Origin: Garcia nutans
Taxonomy: Eukaryota; Streptophyta; Magnoliopsida; Malpighiales; Euphorbiaceae
Direction of reading: 5' to 3'
NCBI GenBank assembly: GCA_947685225.1
Contig: CANTUV010000032.1
Location: 22,513,501-22,577,500, forward strand
Length of the DNA: 64,000 bases
Position numbers and translations under genes: made by a program. Under the pieces are notes generated by a model, which saw only the letters and a list, made by a program, of their open reading frames with translations, made no database searches and was not told the origin of the DNA. This document shows positions 22,061-33,639 of this stretch, in pieces; the stretch's first letter is position 1, and every line of letters begins with the position of its first letter.

Positions 22061-22294
22061 GATAATGATAAATGTGATAATTGAACCAAAACATTAACTC
22101 TGAAAGTTGAATGGCATATTAGTGTCTTTTGGGCCCATGTTTGTCTTTGTTTGTGAATTATAAATGGTGAAACAAATGAATAATAAAATTTAATGTAAGG
22201 TTTTGAAATATGATATTCTTATGTATTGTTTATAATATTTGAATGTGTGACATTGGCAATGCATTGAAACATATTGTTATTGTAATTTGTACCA

Positions 22295-22332
22295 CTAAAC
22301 CGTTGGCTTAGCACGATTGTGGTTCATCGTGC
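22295..22332 (+). promoter_or_regulatory. Double hairpin in LTR K with a compensatory change
   Basis: GCACGAT (22311-22317) pairs with ATCGTGC (22326-22332). Compared with LTRs A and I (GCGCGAT/ATCGCGC), both partners of one pair have changed while pairing is kept. Just upstream is a CTAAACC/GGCTTAG stem with one mismatch. Confidence 0.6.
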
Positions 22333-22704
22333 AGGTAACAGGGTAGAACCAGAGAGTTCAGCTAGACCGAGTTGAGTCTAGACTCTGAAGTGTTGATAGT
22401 GGGCTTAAAGATCAGAGATGAACTGCCAAACATGTATAAATGTTATGTTTTGTAAAATTTGATTTTTGATGTATATATATATTTGTAAATACTGCTATAT
22501 TTTCCGCTGCATATTGAATGAACGTTTTATCTATTGTACCTTATAATATAATTTGAATGTTTTAAGTTTTCTTATAATGTTGTTAAATTGAAAGTTTGGT
22601 TTGCTTATTATAAACCGTGGCACTTCTATATTCGGTATATGTATATTACAGGTGTAGTAGTATGTAGTATGCGTATACGGGGTATAGGGATGTTACAATT
22701 GTTT

Positions 22705-22718
22705 TGGTATCAGAGCCT
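22705..22718 (+). other. Primer binding site of element K
   Basis: TGGTATCAGAGCCT, 7 bases after the LTR edge, complementary to the 3-prime end of initiator tRNA-Met. Confidence 0.92.
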
Positions 22719-22869
22719 AGGTTTGAGATTCTCAACCTAGGTAAATTGTAAAAAAAAAAAGAATATTTTGATTTTAAAAGTTGGGTTTTGAATAAAATAC
22801 ATGTTTTGGTATTGGCAGTCTCTGATCTTTAATAAGGCATATTCTGCTGTGTTGCAGATATAGATAGTG

Positions 22870-23949
22870 ATGGCATCTCAGTCACGTCAATCCGTAGAAG
22901 GTAGTGCTGAGAGTGTAGCTCCTGAAGAGGGTAGAGATGGAGCTAGGGTTGAGAGAGCTAGAGAGGCACCTGTTCCTACACCAGAGAGATCAGCTGCTGA
23001 TGAGGTTCTGCCGGTGTGGTTATGGCATGTGGTAGAATTGTTGAGGCAAGCTCCAGTGCAGCAGCCGCCACAGCCACCACAGCCTCAAGTGCCGGTGAGA
23101 CATTATGATAAATTGAGGAAGTATGGGGCTGAGGATTTCTTTGGCACTACAGATCCTGCAGTAGCTGAGCAGTGGTTGGATAGAGTTTAGAGAGTATTTA
23201 TCCAGTTGCAAGCCACTCCTGAAGAGAAGTTTGATTATGCTAGATCCCTTCTGCAGAAAGATGCTTATGATTGGTGAAAGACGGTTCCACATGCCATGGA
23301 TGATCCACCAACGTTTTCTTATAGTGATTTTCTGAGGGAGTTTGAGCAGAAATACACTCCAAGGGAGTATAAGGATGTTAAGAAAATGGAATTTCTGAAT
23401 CTGAAACAGGAGAACCGGACAGTGACAGAGTATGAGATTGAGTATATCCGGTTGAGTCACTATGCCGGGGGGATTATTTCTGATGAGATTGACCGGTGTA
23501 GAAAATTTGAGGAGGGGTTGAGGCCCTCTATTATGTTCATTGTTGCTGGTTCTCGGTACCAGGATTTTTCTCAGTTGGTTGCAGCAGCTAGAAGTGTTGA
23601 AAGAGCGCAGGGTATTGCAACAGCTGCTACTGAGGAGGAGACTAGAGTTAGGAGATCCCAATTTGAAGCAGGGTCTTCATCTATTAAAAGAGGCAGAGGA
23701 AGTTTTGTTCCGAGAGTCAGTAGGAGCCAGAGACAGTCGGGTAGGTCAGTTCAGTATCAGAGGCAGAGACCGAGACCTACAGTTTCTGTAGTGAGTGCTC
23801 CGACTCCAGTGGTTCAGAGATCCATTCCACCTATATGTATTCATTGTGGTAGGACACATGGGGGTGCTTATTGGAAGACGGGTGGATCAGGAGTATGTTT
23901 TAGATGTGGGTCACCAGCTCATTTTATCAAAGATTGCCTTGAGCTATAA
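22870..23949 (+). pseudogene. Gag of element K, broken by stops
   Basis: Starts at the ATG at 22870. The N-terminus (Glu/Ala/Pro-rich, then YDKLRKYGAEDF) runs to a TAG at 23188-23190 in place of Gln. A second stop (TGA, in place of Trp) follows near 23276. The capsid domain and CCHC knuckle (CFRCGSPAHFIKDC) are in the open stretch 23296-23949, which itself ends at a third stop shortly after the knuckle. Two of the three stops are explained by single C-to-T or G-to-A changes, the pattern left by cytosine methylation. The intact counterpart is element A's gag. Confidence 0.88.
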
Positions 23950-24108
23950 GATGATAGACAGACTGATACTGCAGCTTCTCGACCTAGTGTTAGTAGAGTT
24001 GGTCGAGGGGGTAGAGGTTTCAGTAGAGGTGGTCGACCTGGGATTAGTCAGAGAGGAGGCTCTACATCCAGTGGCAGTAGGCCAGATGAGGCTGGGTCTT
24101 CTCATCGA

Positions 24109-24480
24109 GTGTATGTGATGCAGAGGCAGCCGGATGCTTCAGCAGTTATTGCGGGTACATTTTCTTTATTTGGCATTTCAGTTCTTGCTTTGATTGATCC
24201 AGGATCTACTCATTCATACATAAGTGCATCTATCTTGCCTGTGTCTGAATTGTATTCAGAGTCCTTAGGATTTGATGTGTTGGTAACAAATCCTTTAGGG
24301 CATAGTGTTGTGGTGAGTAAGGTGCATCGTGATAGTTCAGTTGTGGTGCAAGGAGAGGAGTTTTTGGGTGATTGATTGAAATGCCTTTTAAGGAGTATGA
24401 TTTGATTTTAGGTATGGATTGGTTGTCTAAGCATGGAGCTATGGTAGACTGTCAAAAGAAATGTGTTACTTTGAGAACTG
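24109..24480 (+). pseudogene. Protease region of element K, frameshifted
   Basis: Contains the aspartic protease active site LIDPGSTHSYIS near 24193-24228 and the start of the following linker. The frame closes at 24375 (after GEEFLGD), and the next conserved block, a GMDWLSKHG motif, is in a different frame. No separate start codon is expected, since the protease is released from a Gag-Pol precursor. Confidence 0.8.
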
Positions 24481-27165
24481 GTGATGGTATCTGGTGAGCA
24501 GAGACAACTTGCATCCTTGTTTGTGTCAGCTTTTGCAGCTAGGAAGTTGTTTGGAAAAGGGTGTGACGCTTATATTGCTCATGTTGTGGATACCAGAATA
24601 GTGAGTTCTCAGCTTGATAGTATACCCACAGTTGCTGAATTTCCAGATGTGTTTCCTAAGGAGTTGCCAGGGTTACCCCCTGAGAGAGAGGTTGAGTTTG
24701 GTATCGATTTGTTGCCTGGTACCACTCCCATCTCTATTACTCTCTATCGAATGGCACCTGCTAAGTTGAGAGAGTTGAAGTTGCAGTTGCAGGAGTTGTT
24801 GGATAAAGGGTTTGTTCGCCCTAGTGTTTCTCCGTGGGGAGCTCCTGTTTTGTTCGTGAAGAAGAAGGATGGTACTTTGAGGTTGTGCATCGATTATAGG
24901 CAATTGAACAAGGTGAATATCAAGAATAAGTACCCTTTGCCTAGGATAGATGATCTCTTCGATCAGTTGAAGGGAGCAACAGTGTTTTCCAAGATTGATT
25001 TAAGATCAGGGTACCATCAGTTGAGAGTCAGAGCTAAAGATGTTCCTAAGACAGCTTTCCGCATAAGGTATGGGCATTATGAGTTCTTGGTGATGCCTTT
25101 TGGGTTAACGAATGCACCTGAAGCTTTTATGGATTTGATAAATAGGGTGTTTAGACCCTATCTGGATCAGTTTGTGGTGGTCTTTATTGACGATATTTTG
25201 GTATATACGTATAATGAAGAGGATCATGACAAGCATTTGCGGATTGTGTTGCAGACTTTGAGAGAGAAGCAATTGTATGCTAAGCTGTTGAAATGTGAGT
25301 TTTGGCTTGATCAAGTGACTTTTCTGGGTCATATAGTTTCCGCAGATGGTATAAGAGTTGATCCGAGTAAAGTTGAGGTTATTTTGAATTGGAGTCCACC
25401 GAAGTCTGTAACTGAAGTTAGAAGTTTTCTGGGTTTGGCAGGCTATTATCAACGGTTTGTGAAAGGCTTTTCTTTGATAGCTACTCCACTCACTAGATTA
25501 CTTCGAAAGGGAGTTAGATTTGTGTGGACAGATCAGTGTCAAGCTAGTTTTGAGCAGTTGAAGGAGATATTGACTCAAGCGCCTGTTCTTGCTTTACCTG
25601 TGGAAGATAAACCATATGTGATTTATAGCGATGCTTCACATAATGGTTTAGGTTGTGTTTTGATGCAAGAGGGTAAAGTCATAGCTTATGCTTCTCGGCA
25701 GTTGAAGCCGCATGAGCTTAATTATCTGACGCATGATTTGGAGTTAACAGCCATAGTTTTTGCTTTGAAGATTTGGCGACACTACTTGTATGGAGAGAAG
25801 TGTTTTATCTACACAGATAATAAGAGTTTGAAATATTTGGGGGTTCAAAGAGAGCTTAATCTTCGGCAAAGACGGTGGTTGGAATTGATTAAAGACTATG
25901 ACTGTTTGATTGATTTTCATCCTAGTAAGGTGAATGTTGTTGCTGATGCCTTGAGTCGGAAGTCTTTAGCAGGTTTGACTGCTTATTCGCTCTCGTTACT
26001 TGTTGAGTTGAGAGCGTTGCATGCTAGTTTTGAATCATGTGATGATGGTCCATTGTTAGCTCAATTGCAGTTGAGACTGGTGTTGTTTGATCAGATTAAA
26101 GAGGCTCAATTGGCTGATGAGAAAATTCAAAAGATTGTGTCAGATTGCCAAAATGGGGAGAGCCGAGATTTCCATGTGAGAAGTGATGGTAGCCTTTGGT
26201 TCAAAGATAGATTGTGTGTTCCTGACGATGCTAGATTGAGAAAGATTATTTTAGAAGAAGCACATCAATCGGTTTTTGTTATGCACCCTGGGAGTATAAA
26301 GATGTATCAGGATTTGAAGCAACATTATTGGTGGTCAGGTATGAAGAGAGATATAGCGGAGTTTGTATCCAAGTGTCTCACTTGTCAGAGAGTAAAAGCT
26401 GAGCATCAAGTTCCAACAGGGTTGCTTCAACCTTTATCAGTGTCTGAATGGAAATGGGAACGTGTGACAATGGATTTTGTGTCTGGTTTGCCATTGAATC
26501 AGAAGAAGCATGATGCTATTTGGGTGATTGTTGATCGGTTGACAAAGACAGCTCATTTTCTTCCAGTTCGGATGGACTATTCTCTTGAGAAGTTGGCTGA
26601 GCTGTATATCAGTGAGATAGTTAAGTTGCATGGAGTTCCAATTTCTTTGGTGTCTGATCGAGATCCCCGGTTTACTTCGAGGTTTTGGAAGAGATTACAT
26701 GGTGCATTGGGTTCTCGATTGCACTTTAGCACTGCTTTTCATCCGCAGATAGATGGGCAGTCAGAGAGAGTGATACAGATTATAGAGGATATGTTGAGAA
26801 GCTGTGTCATTGATTTTTCTGGAAGTTGGGACAGATTTTTGCCACTTGTGGAATTTGCTTACAACAACAGTCATCAATCCAGTATTGGAATGGCACCATT
26901 TGAGGCATTGTATGGTAGAAGATGTAGGACACCTCTATGTTGGGATGAAGTTGGAGAAGGCAAATTGGTTGGTCCTGATTTGATTAAAGAAATGGAAGAG
27001 AAAGTAAAAATAATTTGGGATCGGTTGAAAGCAGCTTTAGATCGACAGAAATCTTATTCAGATTTGAAGAGGAGAGACATAGAGTTTGATGTTGGAGATA
27101 AAGTATTTTTGAAAGTGTCTCCTCATTTGGTTGTAAATGTGTTAAGTAATTTATTACATTGTTAA
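24481..27165 (+). pseudogene. Pol of element K (reverse transcriptase, RNase H, integrase), C-terminus replaced by LTR sequence
   Basis: Long open frame of 894 residues. Order: end of the protease linker, gypsy reverse transcriptase with FIDD at residues 235-238, RNase H (YSDASHNGLG, YTDNKSLKY), the VVADALSRK tether, integrase zinc finger (HPGSIKMYQDLKQHYWW...CLTCQ) and integrase core (DFVSGLP, SDRDPRF, and E in DGQSERV). The first ATG is only a convenient boundary. The last 13 or so residues are translated LTR sequence, because pol joins the LTR at 27124. The integrase C-terminus and any chromodomain are missing. The catalytic residues listed are present, but element K has no functional gag. 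Confidence 0.88.
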
Positions 27166-27503
27166 TATATTGGATTAATGTTATGATTTGCATAATGTGA
27201 AAGATATGATGATCATTCAAAATGTATGTTCAATGCAATTGGTTATGTATACTTTAATGATGAATTGCTTTAATGTGAATTGAGATATGATGAGATGTGA
27301 AGCCATTATGGTTGGTTATAATGATTCAAATGAAATAATTGAGGCATGGTTGCCTAGATGATTATGAAGAAATGTGAAGCCATTGTTGTTTGCTAGAAAT
27401 GTGAACAAAACTCTGAAAATTGACTAACATATTAGACACAATTCTTTCATTAGTTCATTATCAATTCCATTCTTATTTCTTCATAATCATCTAGGCAACC
27501 ATT
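27124..27503 (+). repeat. Rearranged 3-prime LTR remnant of K: direct piece plus inverted piece
   Basis: 27124-27399 matches LTR K 21423-21692 in direct orientation, with about four differences. 27410-27503 matches the adjacent LTR segment (about 21704-21805) in reverse complement, including ATCATCTAGGCAACC. The junction near 27396-27410 is the fold-back point. Confidence 0.88.
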
Positions 27504-28669
27504 ACTTTTGGTGAAAAAGAGATTGAGTCGTTGCTAGATTCTTTGCTTCCGGCGTAGGTTGGATTGTCTTAAGCTTTTGAACTGTCATAATCCAGGGCTG
27601 CATGCTAGAAAGGATCAATGATATGAGATGCAAATGTATGCATGTATGCACAAACAATCAACAAATAAGGACAAATAGGACGTTCCTTCCAACCTTATAA
27701 CATCCACACACAAATGGCGAGTCTCTTTTCCTAGGTAATATGGTTAACAAAATACCAACATGGGGCATCTTGTTTTCGAATAATTTCCTCGGACGTTTTA
27801 ACGAATAGTTTATATTTTCAAAAATGGAAATCAATCCATGATAATTCCCATTAATTAGGTTTTAATCCATTCAACCAACTATAATAGCTTTTATGCTATA
27901 TTAGATTTAAACTAAATTAATAGATTTCTCACTTGAAAAAGCAATAAATGATTCATGCTAAAAACAAGCCCATGGTTAATTATTCTTAGTATAAACTAGG
28001 CTCACAATTGATTTTTGGTATTTCGTAATTGACCTAAATAATTTTGCAAGCTTTTGTAAGAAAAGGTTGGATGAAAATAATTTTGTTCCTAAGCCCGTTG
28101 TAAAAAGATTTTAGAAAAAATGGATTTTGGGCTTAGTATTTAGGTTATGAGCAAAAGAATTTTTGATTTATTTTTAGAAAAGTTTTATGCCCAAAGACCA
28201 TCTTGAAAAGTTTTGAAAATAGCTTTGGTATTTTGGACTTTAAAGAAAAATTTATTTTGAGCTTACAATGTACTTAAGTCATATTAGAAAAAGAACAAAC
28301 CAAATAACCCATGATTTAAGCCAAGATAAATTAACCATAGTCAAACAACATGCATTTGGGGTAAAAACCTAAGGAAAGTAACTAGGCCAATTACATGAGT
28401 TTTAGTCTTTGGGTTAAAAAGCTTAGGTTCCCATAGAAAGTATATACCGAATGGTACGAGGCTATGAGTGGTTATGCCATGCTCGATTTCTATGCCTTGA
28501 GTGAAAGTATGGTATCCCTTACATAATATAACAAGGGTAACACGGGCGTCCTAACTCACGCACACAATGCAATCTAATATGATGCAATGGATAATATCAT
28601 TATAAGAAAAAATAGAATAATATAAAGACCAACAGAATCAACTTCTCTTATCCCCAATGTAGTTGCCAC
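27504..28669 (-). other. 5-prime leader of Tat element E/F (right of element K)
   Basis: Sense-downstream of the 5-prime LTR. No gene is seen over about 1.1 kb. It has purine runs and repeated TTTTAGGCTTAGTTTAGG-like phrases. The missing N-terminal part of gag should sit just right of element K, but I could not recognise it, so either the leader is long or this part has been lost in the element K rearrangement. Confidence 0.6.
28651..28668 (-). other. Putative primer binding site of Tat element E/F
   Basis: Minus strand TGGCAACTACATTGGGGA, one base inside the LTR. It resembles the TGGCGACT...GGGGA primer region I associate with Tat/Ogre elements. Which tRNA it matches was not checked. Confidence 0.55.
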
Positions 28670-29583
28670 TGTGAGCGGGAATTTTTGCCCCCACTCCCGG
28701 TGGAATGGTTCTTGCGACTTCAGCACTGTTTAGGCTCGGGGCCTTAGAGAACATGGACCAAAGTCTGGAGAAAATGGAGTCGCCACCCAGACAGATGGGA
28801 AAAAGAAAAGGGTGGATGACTCGATTTCTAAGGAATCCCCAACCCCCTAATGGGTTCGAAAAGTTGGGTACGTGTGGGGAAGGTGAGAAAAGGCCCAGTA
28901 CCCCCACAATGCCCGGTTCATTGGAACCAGCCTCCTTTACAGGTCTTAATATTATAAAATTCTTAAATATAACAATATTATCCATATTACATGCAACAAT
29001 TGAAATAAAGCATCGTTAAAAGGTAGAGAATACCTTACATCCATGTCTAAACTAATAGGACACCCACCAAAAGGTAGAAACATGTCCCTTACACTAGTCT
29101 AAAATATAAAAGCAATTTAAATTACATGATATTTAACTAATGAGGTACCCACAAAGTGGAAACATACCTCTTACAACATTTGAAAATCAAAATAAATCAA
29201 TAAAAGTAAATAACAATTCATCATAAATAAATCATTCATCAAAGATATCAATCAAAATATAAAATAAACACACATCCATAATAAATTAAATGAATCAAGC
29301 ATTGAAATTAAATAAATCAACCACCAAAGCATATAATAGACTGCATAATCAAATCTAATTTATTTTTCATTGCCGATTTTCATTTTCATTTTCATTTTCA
29401 TTTATTTATTTTTATTATTTTATTATTTTTGTTTATTTTTGTTTATTTTTATTCACTTCACCATTTTTAATTTTTAAAAAATTATAAATAATAAATACTA
29501 AAATAAATATTAAAATACCACAAAAATTATTTTGGACTATAAAAAATAACGGACCGGACTGGGTCAAAAATTAAAGGTCTACA
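28670..29583 (-). repeat. 5-prime LTR of Tat element E/F, internally deleted (914 bp)
   Basis: Same ends as the 3-prime LTR (plus strand TGTGAGCGGG to GGTCTACA) and closely similar over the retained parts. About 1.28 kb, corresponding to 13338-14618 of the 3-prime LTR, is missing at about 29360. The lost part holds the telobox zone and GC-rich island, so this copy should lack its promoter. Confidence 0.85.
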
Positions 29584-29669
29584 GAGATCCATTCCTAAGA
29601 ATCAAGACGAAGATTCATTTCTGTGATGGTAGACATTTTTCATGTATTGTCACAGGATTCTTAATTGAA

Positions 29670-30640
29670 CCTGAGTGGATTTGTTAAAGCGTCCCTTACT
29701 GAGTCTACTCAAATTTATCAAAATATCATGAACTCTTTTGATTTTATGAAGTATCCAAGCATCTACCCTATATTGGATTTGTTGAAGTACCTTGATGGCA
29801 TAGCTTTGTTAATTTTATTAAAGTATCCGAACACCAAGCCTATATTTGATTTGTTGAAGCATCATGATGGCGCAACATCTAGACATCCAGCCTATATTAG
29901 ATTTATTGAAGTATTCTAATAGAATAGTTTTATGGATTTGGTAAAACATCCAGACATCCAGCCAATTTAGATTCGTTGAAGTATCATAACAGCATAGTTG
30001 TGCAGATTTGGTAAAATACCCAAATCAGTGTAAATTTATTAAAGCATCTGAAGATTTTAGATTTATTAAAGCCTCCAAACCAACTCGAGTTATTTGAAGC
30101 ACCCAAACCAGTTCATATTTGTTGAAGCATACATAGATTATAGATTTATTGAAGCATCTAGACCAGCTTAGGTTTATTTGAAGTACAAACCAGTTCAGAT
30201 TTGTTGAAGCATCTGAAGATTTTTTATTTATTAAGGCATCCAGACCAACTCTGGTGATCCGGGTTGTTTCCCTCTCAACGATGAAGCTTATCCCCTATCA
30301 TCTCACTGCCGACCCTTGTTATTTTGGGGTCAAATTAGTCAAGAAAATCCCTTTTAAAAATTTTTTTTGCCCTTACCGATAGATATCAAATAGATTAGAG
30401 GTTCATTAGTGCCTAAAGGGCTTACTTGAAGTACCCAAACCAGTTTAGATTTGTTGAAGCATTCAAAGATTTTGGATTTATTTAAAGTACCCAAATCAGT
30501 TTAGATTTTTTGAAGCATATAAGGATTCAGGATTTATTGAAGTATCTAGGCTAGCTCGAGTTTGTTTGAAGTACCCAAAGCAACCTAAATTTGTAGAAGT
30601 ATCTAAAAACCACACCAATATATTAAGGCAAATTGCTTTT
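29670..30640. repeat. Minisatellite 4: TTTGTTGAAGCATC units of about 30 bases
   Basis: Degenerate units such as GATTTGTTGAAGCATC and TTATTTGAAGTACCCAAACC occur every 28-34 bases. An unrelated stretch at about 30250-30420 interrupts the array (it includes TCAACGATGAAGC and a poly-T run). Older and more diverged than minisatellite 2. Confidence 0.75.
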
Positions 30641-30779
30641 CACTCTCTAAAAATATTTAAGATCGTTCAAGATGGGGGCAAGATTGTAGAGCCTTAATTA
30701 TAGTTTTGCCCCCTTGCTCCAATGATCTTGAATTTATTCAGAGAGTAAAAAGTAATCTACCTTGATAGATCTTGGATGC

Positions 30780-31060
30780 TTTGAGTTATGGACTCATAAA
30801 TTGGTTTGGATTCTGGACACATGAATTGGTTTGGGTTCTGACCCTAAGACTTGGTTTGGGTTCTGGACTCAAGACTTTGTTTGGGTTCTGGATCCGAGAC
30901 TTGGTTTAGGTTCTAGACTCATAACTTGGTTTGGGTTATGGACTAGTGACTTGGTTTGGGTTCTGGACCCGTGACTTGGTTTATGTTATAAACCAGTAAC
31001 TCGCTTTGGGTTTTGGACCTGTTTGGTTTGGGTTCTGGACGCATGCTATTCTGGATGCTT
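30780..31060. repeat. Minisatellite 5: GACTTGGTTTGGGTTCTGGAC units
   Basis: About nine degenerate copies of a unit near 25-27 bases. The core GGTTTGGGTTCTGGACCC corresponds to the GATTTGGGTACTTGGACCC core of minisatellite 1, so the two arrays probably share an ancestor. Confidence 0.8.
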
Positions 31061-31177
31061 TAAAGAATCAAGAAAAATCATATCAACTTCAGCTCTTCTA
31101 GCTTGATTGATCTTCTGTCATTTGAGAATTTTAGCTTTCTTCTAGCCACTTGTTCCATTCTTAATGGATTTTGTTGA

Positions 31178-33639
31178 TGTAACATCCACCAATTTACTAA
31201 ATTAAATTAACTAAATAAGTTGGAGGGCTAAATTAGGTGTTGGAATTGAGAAAATATCATATATATGTGAAATATAATGAAAATATACATTACATATAAA
31301 GTCAAACATAAGTTAGAAAAAGATAAAAAATGAATAGTGAAGAGGGGCAATATGATAAATAAATTTTATAAAAATTAAAATTAATAAAATAATTTAAAAA
31401 GAAAATATTTTTTGATGGAAGATGGAAATTTTGGAATTAAAATTAATTAAATAAATAATTAATCAAAATATTAAAATTATATATATATATATGGTTCGTA
31501 TTTAAAGAAGAAAGAAAATTAAAATAACTATTTATCATCTTCTTCTTCTCTTCTCTCTCAAGCACGAATTTCACCATGGCCAAGGATGATTTTTGCTCCA
31601 AACACCAAATTTTGAAGGATTTAAAAGGATCGAAGTGAGATTTGATGTTTTCTTCATTAGTTGGTAAGCTTTCTTACCTAATTTCCTAATTCTATTAAAA
31701 TTTATGAATATGTTTGAATTGGGTTCATGAAAGGGTATGTTATAATTGTTGGAATGGTTATGGATGAAGTTATTTTGATGAGTAAACAATAATTTTAAAG
31801 TTGGATTAAATAAAAGGATGGGTTCTGTTTGAGTTTAAAAGAAGTAGTAAGAAATTTAGGGTTTTGGAAGTTGGTTAAAGTATGAATGTTTATTTGGTTT
31901 CATAATTTAAATTTTGTTGTTTAATGATTTTAATGACGAAAATAAGCTTAAATTACCATTTGGAATTGGTTGAAGTGGAGAACCAAAATTGAAGTGAGTT
32001 AGGGCATATTTTATGGTTTTGAAGGGAGTGACTCTAAATTGAATTTTATTGCTTGAAATGTGTTAAAATATAATGTTTTAGATATATTTATGCTTAAAAC
32101 ACAATTTGGAATTGTTTGAATTGGATTTCTAAAGTTGGAGGGCATTAGGGATAAGAAAAAGGGAAAATTGAAGGAATATGTTTTAATTTGTGTTTAAAGC
32201 TTTAAACACCTTAAAATGTGGTTCTAATGTATGGTATACATTTATATTTTTGAATAAGTGTTGAGTAGGAAGTTATTTCTTCAACTTAGTAGTGAAGAGT
32301 ATTTTGAACAAGTGGTGCTTTTAGCTTAAAGTGCTTAAAGTGATTTCATTGATTTTGAGCATAATACATTTCATTAATTGAATGTGATATGTTACTTGAT
32401 TAATGTGAATGTGTGTGTATGGCATTATTTAAAGTAACAATGTTTGGTTTGCATTGATTATGACATGATAAGCCATTGGAGAATGGCTAAATGTGATGTG
32501 TATGCAAAATGTGAAAAGTGCAAGTTATGCACTAAAGTGTAGAAGTGAGACACATTTGCCTTGGAAATTGTGATGATGTGGCTTTTAAGTCATAAATGTG
32601 AAAGAGAATGAGAAAATGTGTTTGCATGGCACCTTATATAATGTTTCATTATGAATTATTGTTGTTGAATTTTTACGCCTATGGGTGTGACACACTGGTG
32701 TCATATAATTATTATGCCTTCGGGTGAGACACATTGGTGCCATAGACTCATTACGCCTTCCGGTGAGACACACTGGTATCACAGATGAATGAGATAGCCC
32801 AAGAAAATATTTCTGGAGCTATATCATTATATAAGGATTTTTAGGCCCAACATGTGTGTTAATGATTGATATGTTTAATAAATGTATACATGTGTTGTAT
32901 GACATTTGAAGTGTAGTACATTCATGGCATTGTTTACAAAGTGTAATTTTTTTATATCAAAATATATACCACTAGGCAAAATGCTTAGCGCGAATAAATT
33001 TTATCGCATAGGTGACTGGGCAAATCTGGAGGATCCAGAGAGTGTTGTTTGTTGGTTATTATAACGATTTTAGAGCTGCCATAGACTAATGCCACCTGCA
33101 TATCATGTATATATTTTAAACTTTTTAAAACGTGATTGAGTATGTACATTATTTTCATAAACATTTATATGATGTAAATTATTAAGATTTTCTTTTGTGT
33201 TAAATGTTGGAATTTAAAAAAATGGGACTTATATTTATATATATATATATACACACACATTGATGGATGTGTTTTTGGTGAAATGTTGGTAAATTGTGCC
33301 ATTGGTCTATTTTGGAGATATGTGTGTGTTGATTAAATATTTGGGAGTATGTTTTATTGCAGGTTATGCAAATTGAAATTTGGGATTTATTCGAAATACA
33401 GACAAAACTCTGGCAAATTTTTCTCAGAGATTTTTATTTAAATATTTGTATTTTTGGTACTTAAGATTAATAATAAATATTTTTATTTGTTTATCAAATA
33501 ATATTTTAAGTTACAAATATTTTCTTGAAAATATAGAATTTTAGAAGACTGAGAACCATGACATTCTTATACTGTATATGTGTATTTTACATATACTGGG
33601 TGTATGTATTATTCATATAAGGGGTATAAGGGTGTTACA
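31178..33639 (+). repeat. Solo Tekay-like LTR G (about 2462 bp)
   Basis: Begins TGTAACATCCACC and ends AAGGGTGTTACA. No primer site or gag follows, and the flanking 66-base array continues on both sides, so it is a solo LTR. The flanks GTTGA and CCTAA do not match, as expected for an old insertion or one into a mutated repeat. Contains a GTGAGACACACTGGTGTCAT-like minisatellite (32670-32780) and a weak GCGCGA/TCGCAT hairpin (32988-33009). Confidence 0.85.

Larger units (their letters stand above)
20318..22697 (+). repeat. 5-prime LTR of Tekay element K (about 2380 bp)
   Basis: Ends TGTAATATCCC and GGGATGTTACA. Landmarks in order: GCCGGC near 20658, donor-like TTGGTAAGTTT (about 20764), three CCACGACCGTGG-type palindromes (21076-21160), acceptor-like TTTTGAATTAG (to 21282) and donor-like GAGGTAAGTACGAACTT (about 21367), a hairpin (21416-21445), a duplicated 60-90 base unit with GATGATTATGAAGAAAT, a CTTGAAGC minisatellite (21832-22060) and the double hairpin (22295-22332). 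Confidence 0.93.
20318..27503 (+). mobile_element. Tekay-like element K, 3-prime end deleted and folded back
   Basis: Full 5-prime LTR (20318-22697), primer site, broken gag, protease region, and a long pol frame to integrase. At 27124 pol joins the middle of an LTR copy (matching 21423-21692), and at about 27410-27503 the following LTR piece (matching about 21704-21805) is inverted. The 3-prime LTR end, polypurine tract and right target duplication are therefore gone. The left flank is ATAGT. It is inserted in the gag of Tat element E/F. Confidence 0.88.
12592..29583 (-). mobile_element. Tat-like Ty3/gypsy element E/F: two LTRs, gag, minisatellites, no pol seen; split by element K
   Basis: Minus-strand element bounded by homologous LTRs at 28670-29583 (5-prime) and 12592-14825 (3-prime). 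Flanking bases GAGGT (12587-12591) and GAGAT (29584-29588) agree at 4 of 5. In sense order: 5-prime LTR, primer site 28651-28668, leader, (element K inserted), gag, a noncoding stretch, minisatellites, polypurine tract, 3-prime LTR. I find no protease, reverse transcriptase, RNase H or integrase, so it is non-autonomous or has lost pol, like published gag-only terminal-repeat elements. Removing K leaves an element of about 9.8 kb. Confidence 0.75.

Noticed and set aside
23020..23661. 213-residue minus-strand ORF
   Set aside because: Antisense shadow of element K gag, which has clear family motifs in the plus frame.
28638..29019. ORFs of 104-115 residues, also seen near 12681-12978 and 38771-39113
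   Set aside because: All three places are the same conserved end of the Tat-type LTR. Conservation is explained by LTR homology, and frames differ among copies.
31178..33639. LTR G as the 5-prime LTR of a full element
   Set aside because: No primer site or gag follows, and the host array continues on both sides.
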